Positions 38,352-46,209 are shown, counted from the first letter of the stretch. The stretch: DNA of 64,000 nt from Castellaniella sp. UBA6218 (GCA_002421865.1 DISE01000036.1:1-64000); one strand, 5' to 3'. Numbers and translations: made by a program. The notes: generated by a model not told the origin, from the letters alone.

Positions 38352-38638
38352 TGGTTATCACATTCATATCCGCACATCTGCTGATCGCCCTGGCGTGCTG
38401 CTGGGCGGTCGTGCGTCCGCACGTGGGCGAGGGCGTGCTGGGGAAATTCAGCTTGATTGTCCTGTGCTTCGCGTCGATCGCCTGCGCGGCCTGGGGCTGG
38501 ATCCTGCCAGAGACCGTGGACCGGTCTGAGACTGTGTTCGCGGTGGCCGCCGCTGGGCTGGCCGGGCGCTGCTACTGGATCAAGGCGTGTTTGCCGGTGC
38601 GCCGGCACATCAAACGGAGGATCCGTAAATGCAATTGA
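38351..38638 (+). CDS. Holin-like protein 2 / antiholin candidate
   Basis: A 95-residue protein with three hydrophobic segments (F-I-S-A-H-L-L-I-A-L-A-C-C-W-A, L-I-V-L-C-F-A-S-I-A-C-A-A-W-G, and V-A-A-A-G-L-A-G) and a strongly basic C-terminus R-R-H-I-K-R-R-I-R-K. It shares a base with holin 1 and overlaps the endolysin. A holin/antiholin pair is likely; which is which cannot be told. Confidence 0.7.
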   Translation: MVITFISAHLLIALACCWAVVRPHVGEGVLGKFSLIVLCFASIACAAWGWILPETVDRSETVFAVAAAGLAGRCYWIKACLPVRRHIKRRIRKCN

Positions 38639-39075
38639 CCCAACATTTCTCCCTGGCCGAATTCACGCGCTCCGATACCGCGCGGATGCTGGGGATCGAC
38701 AACACGCCGACCCGGCACCACCTTGCCAACCTCCATGTCCTGGCGGCCAAGTTGGAGGAGGTGAGGGCGCTGTTCGGCTGCCCGATCATCATCACGTCCG
38801 GATATCGGTCGCCGGCGCTCAATGCCGCGGTGGATGGGTCGGCCACGTCGTCGCACTGTGAGGGCCTGGCCGCTGATTTCCACATCCCCGCGTTCGGCCC
38901 GGATCAGGCCGTAGCCCAGGCCATCGCGGATTCCGCGCTGGAGTTCGACCAACTCATCTTCGAGCAGGCCCGTACGCACTGGGTACACCTGGGCGTCGGC
39001 GACCGCATGCGCCGCGAGGTGCTGTCCTGGCGATCCGGCCGCGGGTATCAGCGCGGCATTGTGAGGATCGCATGA
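38629..39075 (+). CDS. Peptidase M15 endolysin
   Basis: A 148-residue peptidase: I-I-I-T-S-G-Y-R-S-P-A-L-N, S-S-H-C-E-G-L-A-A-D-F-H (the S-x-H-x-x-G-x-A-x-D zinc motif) and W-V-H-L-G-V with the final His ligand. M15 enzymes cut peptide bridges in peptidoglycan. No signal peptide, so it needs the holin. Confidence 0.9.
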   Translation: MQLTQHFSLAEFTRSDTARMLGIDNTPTRHHLANLHVLAAKLEEVRALFGCPIIITSGYRSPALNAAVDGSATSSHCEGLAADFHIPAFGPDQAVAQAIADSALEFDQLIFEQARTHWVHLGVGDRMRREVLSWRSGRGYQRGIVRIA

Positions 39076-39464
39076 TCACCGCCGCACTCAAGGCCCTGGC
39101 CGGCTGGAAAGGCTACGCGGCGGCCGCGCTGGCCGGCATCCTGATCGCTGGGCCGGCTGTGTGGACGGTACAGGACTGGCGCTACGACGCCAAGATCGCC
39201 GGCATGGAGCGCGACCAGGCCGTGGCCGACGCTCAGGTATCCCGCCAGGCCCTGAGCCAGCTGCAGGCCGACATCGATGCCGTGGCCGCTGCTGGCCGCC
39301 GAGCTGCTGCGGTGGGTCCGTCGCTCACGGCTCAGATCAACAAAATCACCGGAGCTCTGAAAGATGCGCCTCCTTTGCCTGATAACTGCCGCCCTGATCC
39401 TGTCCGGATGCGCAGCCTCACCGATTCGGTTCGTGCCGCGAACCGTGCCGCCGCTGGACAGTGA
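39072..39464 (+). CDS. Rz-like inner membrane spanin
   Basis: A 130-residue protein: one N-terminal membrane anchor (Y-A-A-A-A-L-A-G-I-L-I-A-G-P-A-V-W), then a coiled-coil with D-Q-A-V-A-D-A-Q-V-S-R-Q-A-L-S-Q-L. ATGA overlap with the endolysin. The Rz1 gene is nested in a different frame at its end, the classical arrangement. Confidence 0.85.
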   Translation: MITAALKALAGWKGYAAAALAGILIAGPAVWTVQDWRYDAKIAGMERDQAVADAQVSRQALSQLQADIDAVAAAGRRAAAVGPSLTAQINKITGALKDAPPLPDNCRPDPVRMRSLTDSVRAANRAAAGQ

Positions 39465-39618
39465 GCTGGCGCAGCCGTGCCCGCAGATCCCTGATCCGCC
39501 CGCCGGCGACTACGATGCCTGGCAGGCCTGGGTGCAGGATCGGGTGCTGGTGGCGTATGGGGTATGTGCGGCCAGGCACCGGGAGACGGTGGGGGCCTAT
39601 GATTCGTTGCGCAAATGA
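39364..39618 (+). CDS. Rz1-like outer membrane spanin lipoprotein
   Basis: An 84-residue lipoprotein with I-L-S-G-C as lipobox at about residue 16 and a Pro-rich mature part. It starts inside the Rz gene in another frame and ends 154 bases beyond it. Together they would fuse inner and outer membranes at lysis. Confidence 0.85.
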   Translation: MRLLCLITAALILSGCAASPIRFVPRTVPPLDSELAQPCPQIPDPPAGDYDAWQAWVQDRVLVAYGVCAARHRETVGAYDSLRK

Positions 39619-39625
39619 AACCGAA

Positions 39626-39659
39626 ACTTACGGGCCATGGGAGTCCATGGCCCGTAAGT
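39626..39659. terminator. Perfect 15-bp hairpin after the lysis genes
   Basis: ACTTACGGGCCATGG-GAGT-CCATGGCCCGTAAGT is a flawless 15-bp stem with a four-base loop, eight bases after the Rz1 stop. There is no U run, so it is not a standard terminator; it may terminate both converging transcripts, protect RNA ends or bind a protein. Confidence 0.5.
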
Positions 39660-39686
39660 GCTAGGTTGCAACACTATGCCCCGATC

Positions 39687-39809
39687 TCATTTGCGCGTAT
39701 TGTTGCGCAGCACGATTCGGAACGGCTTGCCGTTAGGGCGACGGATTACCCGGCCTTTCACGGTGATGGTCATCCTGTAGATGACTCTTTCAACATCGCT
39801 CTCAAACAT
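39687..39809 (-). CDS. 40-aa basic peptide, convergent with lysis genes
   Basis: A leftward frame starting M-F-E-S-D-V-E-R-V-I-Y-R-M-T-I-T-V and continuing G-R-V-I-R-R-P-N-G-K-P-F-R-I-V. The second half looks like a small beta hairpin. The opposing rightward 75-aa frame in the same place looks less natural. Confidence 0.4.
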   Translation of the reverse strand: MFESDVERVIYRMTITVKGRVIRRPNGKPFRIVLRNNTRK

Positions 39810-39842
39810 GGTTATGTCCTAAGAGGCGATTCCAGCATCTAA

Positions 39843-39982
39843 CTTGATTGACAATCAGGAAGGTTCCTGATTAGACTACTCGGCCAAGCTTCAGTAGTAA
39901 TCAAGACACATTGCTCATGGAATCTTTGAGCTTTGTGTTTTCCGAGGGTTTCAGGCGTTGGCGCGCTTGAAACCCTTTTTTC
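39843..39982 (+). ncRNA. Candidate structured non-coding RNA
   Basis: Three hairpins in a row without a coding frame: AATCAGGAA-GG-TTCCTGATT (39853-39872), ACTACT-N12-AGTAGT nearby (39875-39898), and a terminator AGGGTTTCA/TGAAACCCT followed by TTTTTT (39945-39981). This looks like a short transcript with its own terminator. No promoter is assigned. Confidence 0.3.
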
Positions 39983-40537
39983 TTATAGAACACCTTGTTT
40001 TTTCAGCTGCCTGAGCCGTCTATTTGCCGCTGTTTCGGAGACTTGGTATTCCATTACAAGGTGCGTTGGCGCGCTCAGCCTCTTGCGTCGAATGTCTTCC
40101 ATTGGCATCAGGAATTCAGCGGCGAACTGGTTTGCTTGCCACTCACTGTCCTCGTAAGGCTTGATGGCGGCAAAGCCAGCGGTTTCGCGATGAAAGGCCC
40201 TGGCGTGGCTTAGGGCTAGGTGTCCGAGTTCATGAATTACCGTGAAACGTGCTCTCGGGGAGTCTTTGCAGGCACCATCGTAGGTTCCTTCGCTCAAGAA
40301 AATGACCCCTCCCTCCGGCATGCAGCATGCCTCCACGCCATCGGGCAACATGCTTGCTGGAACCACATCGTAAGTAATGCCCCAGTCGGTCATGTTTTCT
40401 ATGAACTCCCCCAGACTGAAAAATCCTTGATCTGAGGGGAGGTCGAACAACTCGCGGACATGCATTGCGTGTTCACGGATGTCCTGAATGCTTCTTGGCG
40501 GAACTCGAAAGCCGCGACTAACTGATGGCCCGAACAT
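39983..40537 (-). CDS. ImmA/IrrE-family metalloprotease
   Basis: A 184-residue protein with the zinc site H-E-L-G-H-L-A-L-S-H at about residue 112, and the following E-W-Q-A-N-Q-F-A-A-E-F-L-M-P, which provides the third ligand and is a family hallmark. ImmA proteases cleave their partner XRE repressors to induce mobile elements. The start lies four bases after the XRE stop, so the two form one operon. Confidence 0.9.
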   Translation of the reverse strand: MFGPSVSRGFRVPPRSIQDIREHAMHVRELFDLPSDQGFFSLGEFIENMTDWGITYDVVPASMLPDGVEACCMPEGGVIFLSEGTYDGACKDSPRARFTVIHELGHLALSHARAFHRETAGFAAIKPYEDSEWQANQFAAEFLMPMEDIRRKRLSAPTHLVMEYQVSETAANRRLRQLKKQGVL

Positions 40538-40541
40538 GGCG

Positions 40542-40892
40542 CTACTCCTCCTTCTTATTCAGAAGTTGCATAAATTTCTTAATCTGCTCGTCCGTCAATC
40601 TTGCGCGGGCGAAGCCGGAGACCATCATCATTTGTTGGGGGTTCATCCCTTTTAGGGGGACAGATTCGTTCGATACATCCGCCAGCTGCTGTAGGTTGTC
40701 CACCGCTACCCCCCGCTCACGGAAAAAATCATGAATTTTCCGAACCCATTCGTCCGGTACCTTTTTGCGGCCTACTTCCATTCCGCTCAAATATGCTGCT
40801 GTGACCCCAAGGGTTTTTGCCATCGCTTGCAATGTAACCTTGGCATCGATTCTGGCCTTGCGGACAGCGCTCCCGAATGCGGTAAGGTTCAT
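40542..40892 (-). CDS. XRE-family transcriptional regulator
   Basis: A 116-residue protein. Residues 6-50 are a helix-turn-helix (V-R-K-A-R-I-D-A-K-V-T-L-Q-A-M-A-K-T-L-G-V-T-A-A-Y-L-S-G-M-E). The C-terminal half is helical and may be the ImmA target. AGGAG lies seven bases before the ATG. The promoter contains the palindrome TTACC-GATCA-GGTAA, probably the autoregulatory operator. Confidence 0.87.
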   Translation of the reverse strand: MNLTAFGSAVRKARIDAKVTLQAMAKTLGVTAAYLSGMEVGRKKVPDEWVRKIHDFFRERGVAVDNLQQLADVSNESVPLKGMNPQQMMMVSGFARARLTDEQIKKFMQLLNKKEE

Positions 40893-40937
40893 GCCAATCT
40901 CCTGTATGTGGTTGATCCCATACCAACCAACGCGTTT

Positions 40938-40966
40938 ATATTACCGATCAGGTAAATAAAAATCAA
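40938..40966 (-). promoter_or_regulatory. Promoter and operator of the XRE-ImmA operon
   Basis: Minus strand TTGATT (40966-40961) and TAATAT (40943-40938) are 17 bases apart. The perfect palindrome TTACC-GATCA-GGTAA (40941-40955) fills most of the spacer, so a repressor would block RNA polymerase. Confidence 0.7.
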
Positions 40967-41046
40967 TAGATAGTTCTCAAAGCTGGGCTAGGGTTAGTAG
41001 GTATTTACCCCATACCCTCACAGCACCAGGGCAGGGCGCCGGGCGC

Positions 41047-41071
41047 AAAAAAGCCCGCGCTGGGGCGGGCA
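41047..41071 (-). terminator. Intrinsic terminator
   Basis: Minus strand GCCCGC-N6-GCGGGC followed by TTTTTT. It backs up the tRNA-Asn terminator and shields the XRE-ImmA operon from host transcripts. Confidence 0.65.
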
Positions 41072-41117
41072 GAAAACTACTGAATATGTGATGGCCTCAC
41101 ATATCGGCTCACATACA

Positions 41118-41155
41118 GGCAAAACAAAAGGACCTAGGCTTGCGCCTAAGTCCTT
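41118..41155 (-). terminator. Terminator of tRNA-Asn
   Basis: Minus strand AAGGACTTAGGC-GCAA-GCCTAGGTCCTT followed by TTGTTTT, nine bases after the tRNA 3' end. The stem is 12 bp with one mismatch. Confidence 0.75.
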
Positions 41156-41163
41156 GAATTTCT

Positions 41164-41205
41164 TGGCTCCCCGACCAGGGCTCGAACCTGGGACCTGCGG
41201 ATTAA
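41164..41205. other. Inferred right attachment site within tRNA-Asn 3' half
   Basis: Phage genes stop just beyond the 3' end of the tRNA, and tRNA 3' halves are the usual attB. The core repeat cannot be confirmed because the other end lies outside the window. Confidence 0.5.
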
Positions 41206-41239
41206 CAGTCCGTCGCTCTACCGACTGAGCTATCGGGGA
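41164..41239 (-). tRNA. tRNA-Asn (GTT anticodon)
   Basis: A full cloverleaf of 76 bases on the minus strand: acceptor TCCCCGA/TCGGGGA, D arm GCTC..GAGC, anticodon loop CTGTTAA giving GTT, T arm with GGTTCGAGCC, discriminator G and encoded CCA. The 3' end points into the prophage. Confidence 0.95.
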
Positions 41240-41255
41240 ACTGCGAAGAAGCGAA

Positions 41256-41285
41256 ACTATAGCATAAATTTTGATGCGTGCACAA
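41256..41285 (-). promoter_or_regulatory. Probable tRNA-Asn promoter
   Basis: Minus strand TTGTGC (41285-41280) and TATAGT (41261-41256) with an 18-base spacer, 17 bases before the tRNA 5' end. Confidence 0.5.
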
Positions 41286-41288
41286 AGT

Positions 41289-42914
41289 TCAATGTGCGCC
41301 GGCTGCCGCACCCGATCCGCCGTGGGCCGCCGACTTCGGTCGGGCCAGCCAGATGAGGCCGATCAGGACCAGGAAGATCAGCGCCGAAGCGTAGAAGATG
41401 TCGGTGGCCGACATCGTATAGGCCTGCTGATTGATCACCCGGTCCAGCATGCCGGCGCCTTGCTGCGGATCCACGCCCAGGCCCTGCAGACCGCCCATGA
41501 TGTGGTCGAAAGCCGGTTCGCCGGGGCGGGCGACTTCCGTCAGGCGGCTGTGATGCAGCGTGGCGCGATTGTCCCAGATCGTTGTGGTGATCGAAGTCCC
41601 GAAGGCCCCGCACACGAGGCGGAAGAAGTTCGACAGGCCGGCGGCCGCGGGGATCCGGTCGGGGCTCAGCCCCGACAAGGAGATCGTCGTCAGCGGGATG
41701 AAGAACGTCGCCATGGCCGCTCCCTGGATGAAGGTGGGCAGCATCACGGCATACAGATCCACGCTGGTGTTGAACTGGGCGCGCATATAGCTGATCAGGG
41801 CGAAGATCAGGAAAGCGATGGTGGCGATCGGACGCGGGTCGTGACGGGCCAGCAGTTTGCCCACCACCGGAGACAGGATGATGGCCAGGATGCCCACCGG
41901 CGCCGAGGCTATGCCCGCCCAGGTGGCCGTATAGCCCATGGTGTTCTGCAGCCACAGGGGCAGCAGCACGACGGTGCCGAAGAACACGCCGTAGGCGACC
42001 GACAGCGCGATGGTGCCGGAGGTGAAGTTGCGCTGTGCGAACAGGGTCAGGTCCACCACCGGGTGCGCGGCGGTCAGTTCCCAGATCACGAAGTAGACGA
42101 AGGCGACGACCGTAACCACGGCCAGCACACAGATCAGCGGGCTGGCGAACCATTCGAGTTCTTTGCCCTTGTCCAGAATCAGCTGCAGGGCCCCCACCCA
42201 GACGACCAGCAGGAACAGGCCCATGCGGTCGATGGGCCGGTTGACACGGCGCGAGTCGCGCGTCTTGTAGACCTGCCACGAAGCCCATCCGGCAAGCAGG
42301 CCGATCGGCACGTTGATGTAGAAGATCCAGGACCAGGCATAGTTGTCCGAGATCCAGCCGCCCAGCAGCGGCCCGGCGATGGGACCGACCAGGATCGTCA
42401 TGGACCAGAGCGCCAGGGCCATGCCCGCCTTGGCCCTCGGGTAGCTGGCCAGCATCAGGGACTGTGACAGGGGGATCATCGGCCCGGCCACGGCGCCTTG
42501 CAGCACGCGGAAGAACACCAGGGATTCCAGCGACCAGGCGAAGCCGCACAACCAGGAACTGAGAACGAACAGCAGCACCGACAACACGAACAGGCGCACC
42601 TGTCCGAAGCGCTGCGTCAGCCAGCCCGTCAACGGCACGGTGATGGCGTTGGCCACGGCGAACGAGGTGATCACCCAGGTGCCCTGGGTGGCGCTGACCC
42701 CCAGATCACCAGCGATGGTGGGGATGGAGACGTTGGCGATCGATGAGTCCAGCACGTTCATGAAAACGGCTGCCGACAGGGCGATGGTGCCAAAGGCGCG
42801 GGTGCTGCCTTCCAGGGGCGGGTAGCCCCCGGCGGGCGGCTGGGCCGGGGCGGTGGACGCGGATTCCGGCTCCTTGCCGGTTGCGTCTTCCAGGGAAGCG
42901 GGCGTGGTGCTCAT
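41289..42914 (-). CDS. emrB: EmrB/QacA-type MFS drug exporter (DHA2)
   Basis: A 541-residue protein with 14 predicted membrane segments. Motif C region is V-F-M-N-V-L-D-S-S-I-A-N-V, and W-V-I-T-S-F-A-V-A-N-A-I follows, both typical of EmrB. It couples proton influx to drug export through EmrA and the NodT-type outer membrane channel. Its ATG overlaps the emrA stop; the operon continues from marR. Confidence 0.92.
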   Translation of the reverse strand: MSTTPASLEDATGKEPESASTAPAQPPAGGYPPLEGSTRAFGTIALSAAVFMNVLDSSIANVSIPTIAGDLGVSATQGTWVITSFAVANAITVPLTGWLTQRFGQVRLFVLSVLLFVLSSWLCGFAWSLESLVFFRVLQGAVAGPMIPLSQSLMLASYPRAKAGMALALWSMTILVGPIAGPLLGGWISDNYAWSWIFYINVPIGLLAGWASWQVYKTRDSRRVNRPIDRMGLFLLVVWVGALQLILDKGKELEWFASPLICVLAVVTVVAFVYFVIWELTAAHPVVDLTLFAQRNFTSGTIALSVAYGVFFGTVVLLPLWLQNTMGYTATWAGIASAPVGILAIILSPVVGKLLARHDPRPIATIAFLIFALISYMRAQFNTSVDLYAVMLPTFIQGAAMATFFIPLTTISLSGLSPDRIPAAAGLSNFFRLVCGAFGTSITTTIWDNRATLHHSRLTEVARPGEPAFDHIMGGLQGLGVDPQQGAGMLDRVINQQAYTMSATDIFYASALIFLVLIGLIWLARPKSAAHGGSGAAAGAH

Positions 42915-44116
42915 GAACCGATGTTGTCCTGGATGATCTGGTGGATGCGGGCGTCGATTTCGGCCGGATCATGGTCGTAGACCGGGGTGCTCAGGGCGGG
43001 TTCGCCCGTCCGCGCTTTTTCGTCCGCCTGCTTCTGGTCCGTCTCGGGCGAGGAGGACAGGTCGACTTCTACCGTCATGGACAGGCCCACGCGCAGAGGG
43101 TGTTCCTGGAGTTCTTTCGGGTCCAGGCGGATGCGCACGGGCACTCGCTGAATGACCTTGATCCAATTGCCGCTGGCGTTTTGCGCCGGCAGCAGGGCGA
43201 AGGCGCTGCCGCTGCCGGCGGCGATGCCGACGACCGTCCCGTGATAGGTGATTTTGCCGCCGTACAGGTCGGAAGTCAGCGTGGCCTTCTGGCCGGGCCG
43301 CATGGTGTTGAGCTGGTTTTCCTTGAAGTTGGCCTCCACCCACAGGCTGTCCAGCGGCACGATGGTCATCAACGGCGAGCCCGGCTGAATCCGCTGTCCC
43401 AGTTGGACGGACCGCTGGGCGACCATGCCCCCCACCGGGGCCAGTACGCGGGTGCGCACGCCGGCCAGCCAGGCCTGGCGAACCTGATCGGCGGCCTGCA
43501 GGACGTCGGGATGCGTGGCGACGGTGCTCCCACGGGTCAGGGACTGGTTGGTGGCCAGCTTTGCGCGCGCGGCGGCCAGGCCGGCGCGAGCCTGGGCCAG
43601 GCCGGCTTCGGCGGATTTCACGGCGACCTGGGCGTGCAGCAGTTCTTCGCCGCTGACGCCGCCGGTGCCGCGCAATGCATTGCGCCGCTGCAGGTCGTTG
43701 CGCGCCTTGCTGAGCAGGGTTTCCGCCTGAGCGACGTTGGCCTCGCCCACAGCGACGTCGGCCGCCAGGGCGTCGTTCTGCACGAACAGGGTCTGGGTGT
43801 GGCGCACGGTCTGGGCCAGGGCGGCTTCGGCCTGGGCCAGGGCAATGTCCGTGTCGCTGCCGTCCAGGCTGACCAGGCGGGCGCCCTGGGCGATGGTCTG
43901 GGTTTCCTCTGCGCCGATGGCGACCACGGTGCCGGGAATCTGGGCGCTGATCTGCACCAGATTGCCGTGGACGTAGGCGTCGTCCGTGGATTCGTAATGG
44001 GCGGCGAAGAGCAGCCACCATACGCCATAGAACAGGCCGGCCAGGATGAAGATGCCGGTGGCCCAGAGCATCAGGCGGGTGCGGGCGGGGGAGGTGCTGG
44101 GGCTGGATGCGGTCAT
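42911..44116 (-). CDS. emrA: EmrA-type periplasmic adaptor (HlyD family)
   Basis: A 401-residue protein with one N-terminal anchor (W-A-T-G-I-F-I-L-A-G-L), barrel-sandwich sequence S-T-D-D-A-Y-V-H-G-N-L-V-Q-I-S, long coiled hairpin rich in A/Q, and a returning P-V-G-G-M-V-A-Q-R-S-V-Q-L-G-Q. It bridges EmrB to the outer membrane channel. Start at 44116 fits the family; a longer frame to 44242 is implausible. Confidence 0.92.
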   Translation of the reverse strand: MTASSPSTSPARTRLMLWATGIFILAGLFYGVWWLLFAAHYESTDDAYVHGNLVQISAQIPGTVVAIGAEETQTIAQGARLVSLDGSDTDIALAQAEAALAQTVRHTQTLFVQNDALAADVAVGEANVAQAETLLSKARNDLQRRNALRGTGGVSGEELLHAQVAVKSAEAGLAQARAGLAAARAKLATNQSLTRGSTVATHPDVLQAADQVRQAWLAGVRTRVLAPVGGMVAQRSVQLGQRIQPGSPLMTIVPLDSLWVEANFKENQLNTMRPGQKATLTSDLYGGKITYHGTVVGIAAGSGSAFALLPAQNASGNWIKVIQRVPVRIRLDPKELQEHPLRVGLSMTVEVDLSSSPETDQKQADEKARTGEPALSTPVYDHDPAEIDARIHQIIQDNIGS

Positions 44117-44135
44117 GATGCGGTCGAAGGAAGGT

Positions 44136-45563
44136 TTACAGTTGGTTCGGATGCGCGGCGGCGCTCGGCGCGTCGTCGCCCTGGACATAGCCGCCTCCCA
44201 GGGCGGTCGCCAGTTGCACGTCCAGGATGTAGGCGCGGGCATGCAGGTCGGTGGTCTGCACGGTCTGCTTCAGGGCTTCGCTCTGCGCCAGCAGCACCTG
44301 GACGAAATCGCCCAGGCCTGCCTTGTAACGGCTCAGGGCCACGTCGTAGGCTGAAGCGATGGCCTTCATGCTGGCCTCCTGATGCCGGATCTGTTCGTGC
44401 AGCGACCGGATGGAATCCCGGGCATCGGCCACTTCGCGCAGGGCGCCCAGAACAGTTTCGTTGTAGCGGGCGATGGCCTCGTCGCGCTCGGCGCGGCGTC
44501 CTTCCAGCCGGGCGTTCAGGCCGCCGGCATTGAAGATCGGCAGAGTGATCACCGGGCCGGCGCTGTAATTCTCGCTGCTGCCGCGGACCAGTTTGTCCAG
44601 GCCCAGCGACAGATAGCCGAAGGTGGCCGACAGGTCGATGTTGGGCAGGAAGTCGGCCTTGGCGGCGGAGACTTCGGCGCCGGCCGCTTCGGCCTGCAGG
44701 CGGGCGACCGTGATGTCGGCGCGCCGGCCCAGCAGGGCCATCGGCAGGTGCCCCGGGACGTCCGGTGGCAGCGCGGCGCCCGGGCGCGCCGTCAGGGGAG
44801 GCAACTGTTCGGGCGATTGCCCCAGCAGGGCGGCGAGCTGGTGATGCAGCAACTGGGCGTTGTTGCGCGCCTGGCTGAGTTGCACACGGGCGGATGAGAC
44901 CGCCGAGTCGGCCTGATCCACATCCACCTGGGTGCCCAGGCCGTTCTTGTAGCGGTCGCGGGTGATGTCCAGGGCTTCTTGCAGCTTGCTGGCGATGTGG
45001 CCGATGGCCTCGGCCTGGGCCTGTGCGTTCTGCAGTTGGAAGTAGGCCTGGGAAACCGCCGAGACCAGCAGGACGCGGGCCTGCTGGCGACTGGCTTCGG
45101 CGGCGGCCGCGCGTCGGCTGGCGGCGCCGGCCAGTGCGCGCCGGCGGCCCCACAGGTCCAGATTGAAGTCCAGTTGCAGCCCCAGGCCGGTGTCGGTCTG
45201 GTAGGAGCCGCCCAGAGGGGGCGGGTAGATGTAGTTTTCGCTGTAGCGCTGCCGGGTCAGGTGATAGCTGGCGTTGACCTGAGGCCATTGCACGGCGCGC
45301 GCACCGCGCGCGGCGGCCTGGGCCGTGCGCACGCGGGCGGCGGCGGCTTCCAGGGACGGGTTGGCGCGCAGCGCCTGGTCGATCAGGCCGTTCAGTTGGT
45401 CGTCCTGATAGCGTGACCACCAATGGTCGCCTGGCCAGGCGAGGGTCGTATCTGACAGCCCCAGGGTCTTGCCGTCGAGCGCCTGGGTGGCGGGTACGCC
45501 CGGATCCATGGGGGCGCAGGCGGAAAGTGAAAGGGCGAGCAGCAGGGGGATAAGAGGTTTCAT
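44136..45563 (-). CDS. NodT-type outer membrane efflux lipoprotein
   Basis: A 475-residue TolC-like protein. Lipobox L-S-A-C near residue 16, W-W-S-R-Y-Q-D-D-Q-L near residue 50, and two long helical OEP repeats (residues about 60-250 and 270-460, with R-R-A-D-I at the domain joint). It completes a tripartite pump with EmrA and EmrB, which follow. Confidence 0.92.
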   Translation of the reverse strand: MKPLIPLLLALSLSACAPMDPGVPATQALDGKTLGLSDTTLAWPGDHWWSRYQDDQLNGLIDQALRANPSLEAAAARVRTAQAAARGARAVQWPQVNASYHLTRQRYSENYIYPPPLGGSYQTDTGLGLQLDFNLDLWGRRRALAGAASRRAAAAEASRQQARVLLVSAVSQAYFQLQNAQAQAEAIGHIASKLQEALDITRDRYKNGLGTQVDVDQADSAVSSARVQLSQARNNAQLLHHQLAALLGQSPEQLPPLTARPGAALPPDVPGHLPMALLGRRADITVARLQAEAAGAEVSAAKADFLPNIDLSATFGYLSLGLDKLVRGSSENYSAGPVITLPIFNAGGLNARLEGRRAERDEAIARYNETVLGALREVADARDSIRSLHEQIRHQEASMKAIASAYDVALSRYKAGLGDFVQVLLAQSEALKQTVQTTDLHARAYILDVQLATALGGGYVQGDDAPSAAAHPNQL

Positions 45564-45598
45564 GCTGACAGGAAACTGAATATCATTGATAGGGTCTG

Positions 45599-45616
45599 TA
45601 TCTGACTAGGCAAATA
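45599..45616. promoter_or_regulatory. MarR-type operator upstream of the efflux operon
   Basis: TATCTGACTAGGCAAATA, a palindrome with 14 of 18 symmetrical positions. It covers the -35 (TTGCCT, 45613-45608 minus strand) of a promoter for the NodT gene, whose -10 TATCAA is at 45591-45586. The identical 18 bases lie at 46210-46227. Confidence 0.7.
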
Positions 45617-45648
45617 TATGATTGAAAACAAGAGGGTGGGGCGTGGAA

Positions 45649-46185
45649 TCAGGGTTCCGGAGCGTGTTCGGCGGCTTGTTGCAGGAGGTGCTGTTCGCCG
45701 TTGAAGATCATGCGTTTGAGCAGGGCGAGCAGCATGGCGATCTCGGCTTCGGAGAAACCCTGCAGATGGATGTTCAGTGTTTCCGCGATCGCGGGCAGGA
45801 TGCGCGCGGCGACTTCACGGCCGCTATCCGTGAGTACGATCTTCACGACGCGCCGGTCCTCGGGCACGCGTTCGCGCCTCAGGAACCCTTTGGATTCCAG
45901 CCGGTCCAGGGTGCGTGTGACGGCGCCGGTGTCCACACCCATCGCCCGCGCCATCTCGGCCGGTGTATCGACGCCCTTGTGTTCGATGAGCAGCAGGGGG
46001 CGCCATTGGTTGGCGGTCAGGCCCAGCGGGATGGCCTTGAGGTCGATGACACGGTGCAGCAGGATGTGGACGTGCTTGATCAGCAGGCCGATATTGCGGT
46101 CCGCGCCCAATTCCGTCGGGCTGCCGCCATAGTGGACGCAGGGCTGGCCGATCGATGGAGTGTCTGGGATGTCGGGGGATTGCAT
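45649..46185 (-). CDS. MarR-family regulator of the efflux locus
   Basis: A 178-residue protein with a winged helix: L-T-A-N-Q-W-R-P-L-L-L-I, G-V-D-T-P-A-E-M-A-R-A-M-G-V-D-T-G-A-V-T-R-T-L-D-R-L-E-S-K-G-F, then the D-R-R wing. It lies between two copies of the same operator and would repress both the efflux operon and the divergent EamA gene until an antimicrobial ligand binds. Confidence 0.92.
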   Translation of the reverse strand: MQSPDIPDTPSIGQPCVHYGGSPTELGADRNIGLLIKHVHILLHRVIDLKAIPLGLTANQWRPLLLIEHKGVDTPAEMARAMGVDTGAVTRTLDRLESKGFLRRERVPEDRRVVKIVLTDSGREVAARILPAIAETLNIHLQGFSEAEIAMLLALLKRMIFNGEQHLLQQAAEHAPEP

Positions 46186-46209
46186 GATGTTAAAATACTA
46201 TCACATCAA

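Larger units (their letters stand above)
1..41163. mobile_element. Temperate tailed-phage prophage (left end outside window)
   Basis: The gene order is that of a complete lambdoid/siphovirus genome: leftward recombination genes, a cI/cro switch, CII, NinB, O and P, terminase, portal, capsid, tail tube, tape measure, fibres, holins, endolysin and Rz/Rz1. The stretch ends at the 3' end of a tRNA-Asn gene at 41164, a usual integration site. No integrase or excisionase is visible; in this layout they should follow the leftward recombination operon, beyond position 1. Structural, lysis and replication genes all appear full length, so the element could be active. The exact right boundary is inferred from the tRNA, not from a matched att pair. 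Confidence 0.9.

Noticed and set aside
39615..39842. Rightward 75-aa gene after Rz1
   Set aside because: It runs through the perfect hairpin, has no ribosome site of its own and its product looks unnatural. The leftward 40-aa frame in the same place is more protein-like.
1..41163. Integrase or excisionase gene
   Set aside because: No tyrosine or serine recombinase motif was seen in any reading frame of the prophage part. It most likely lies left of the window.
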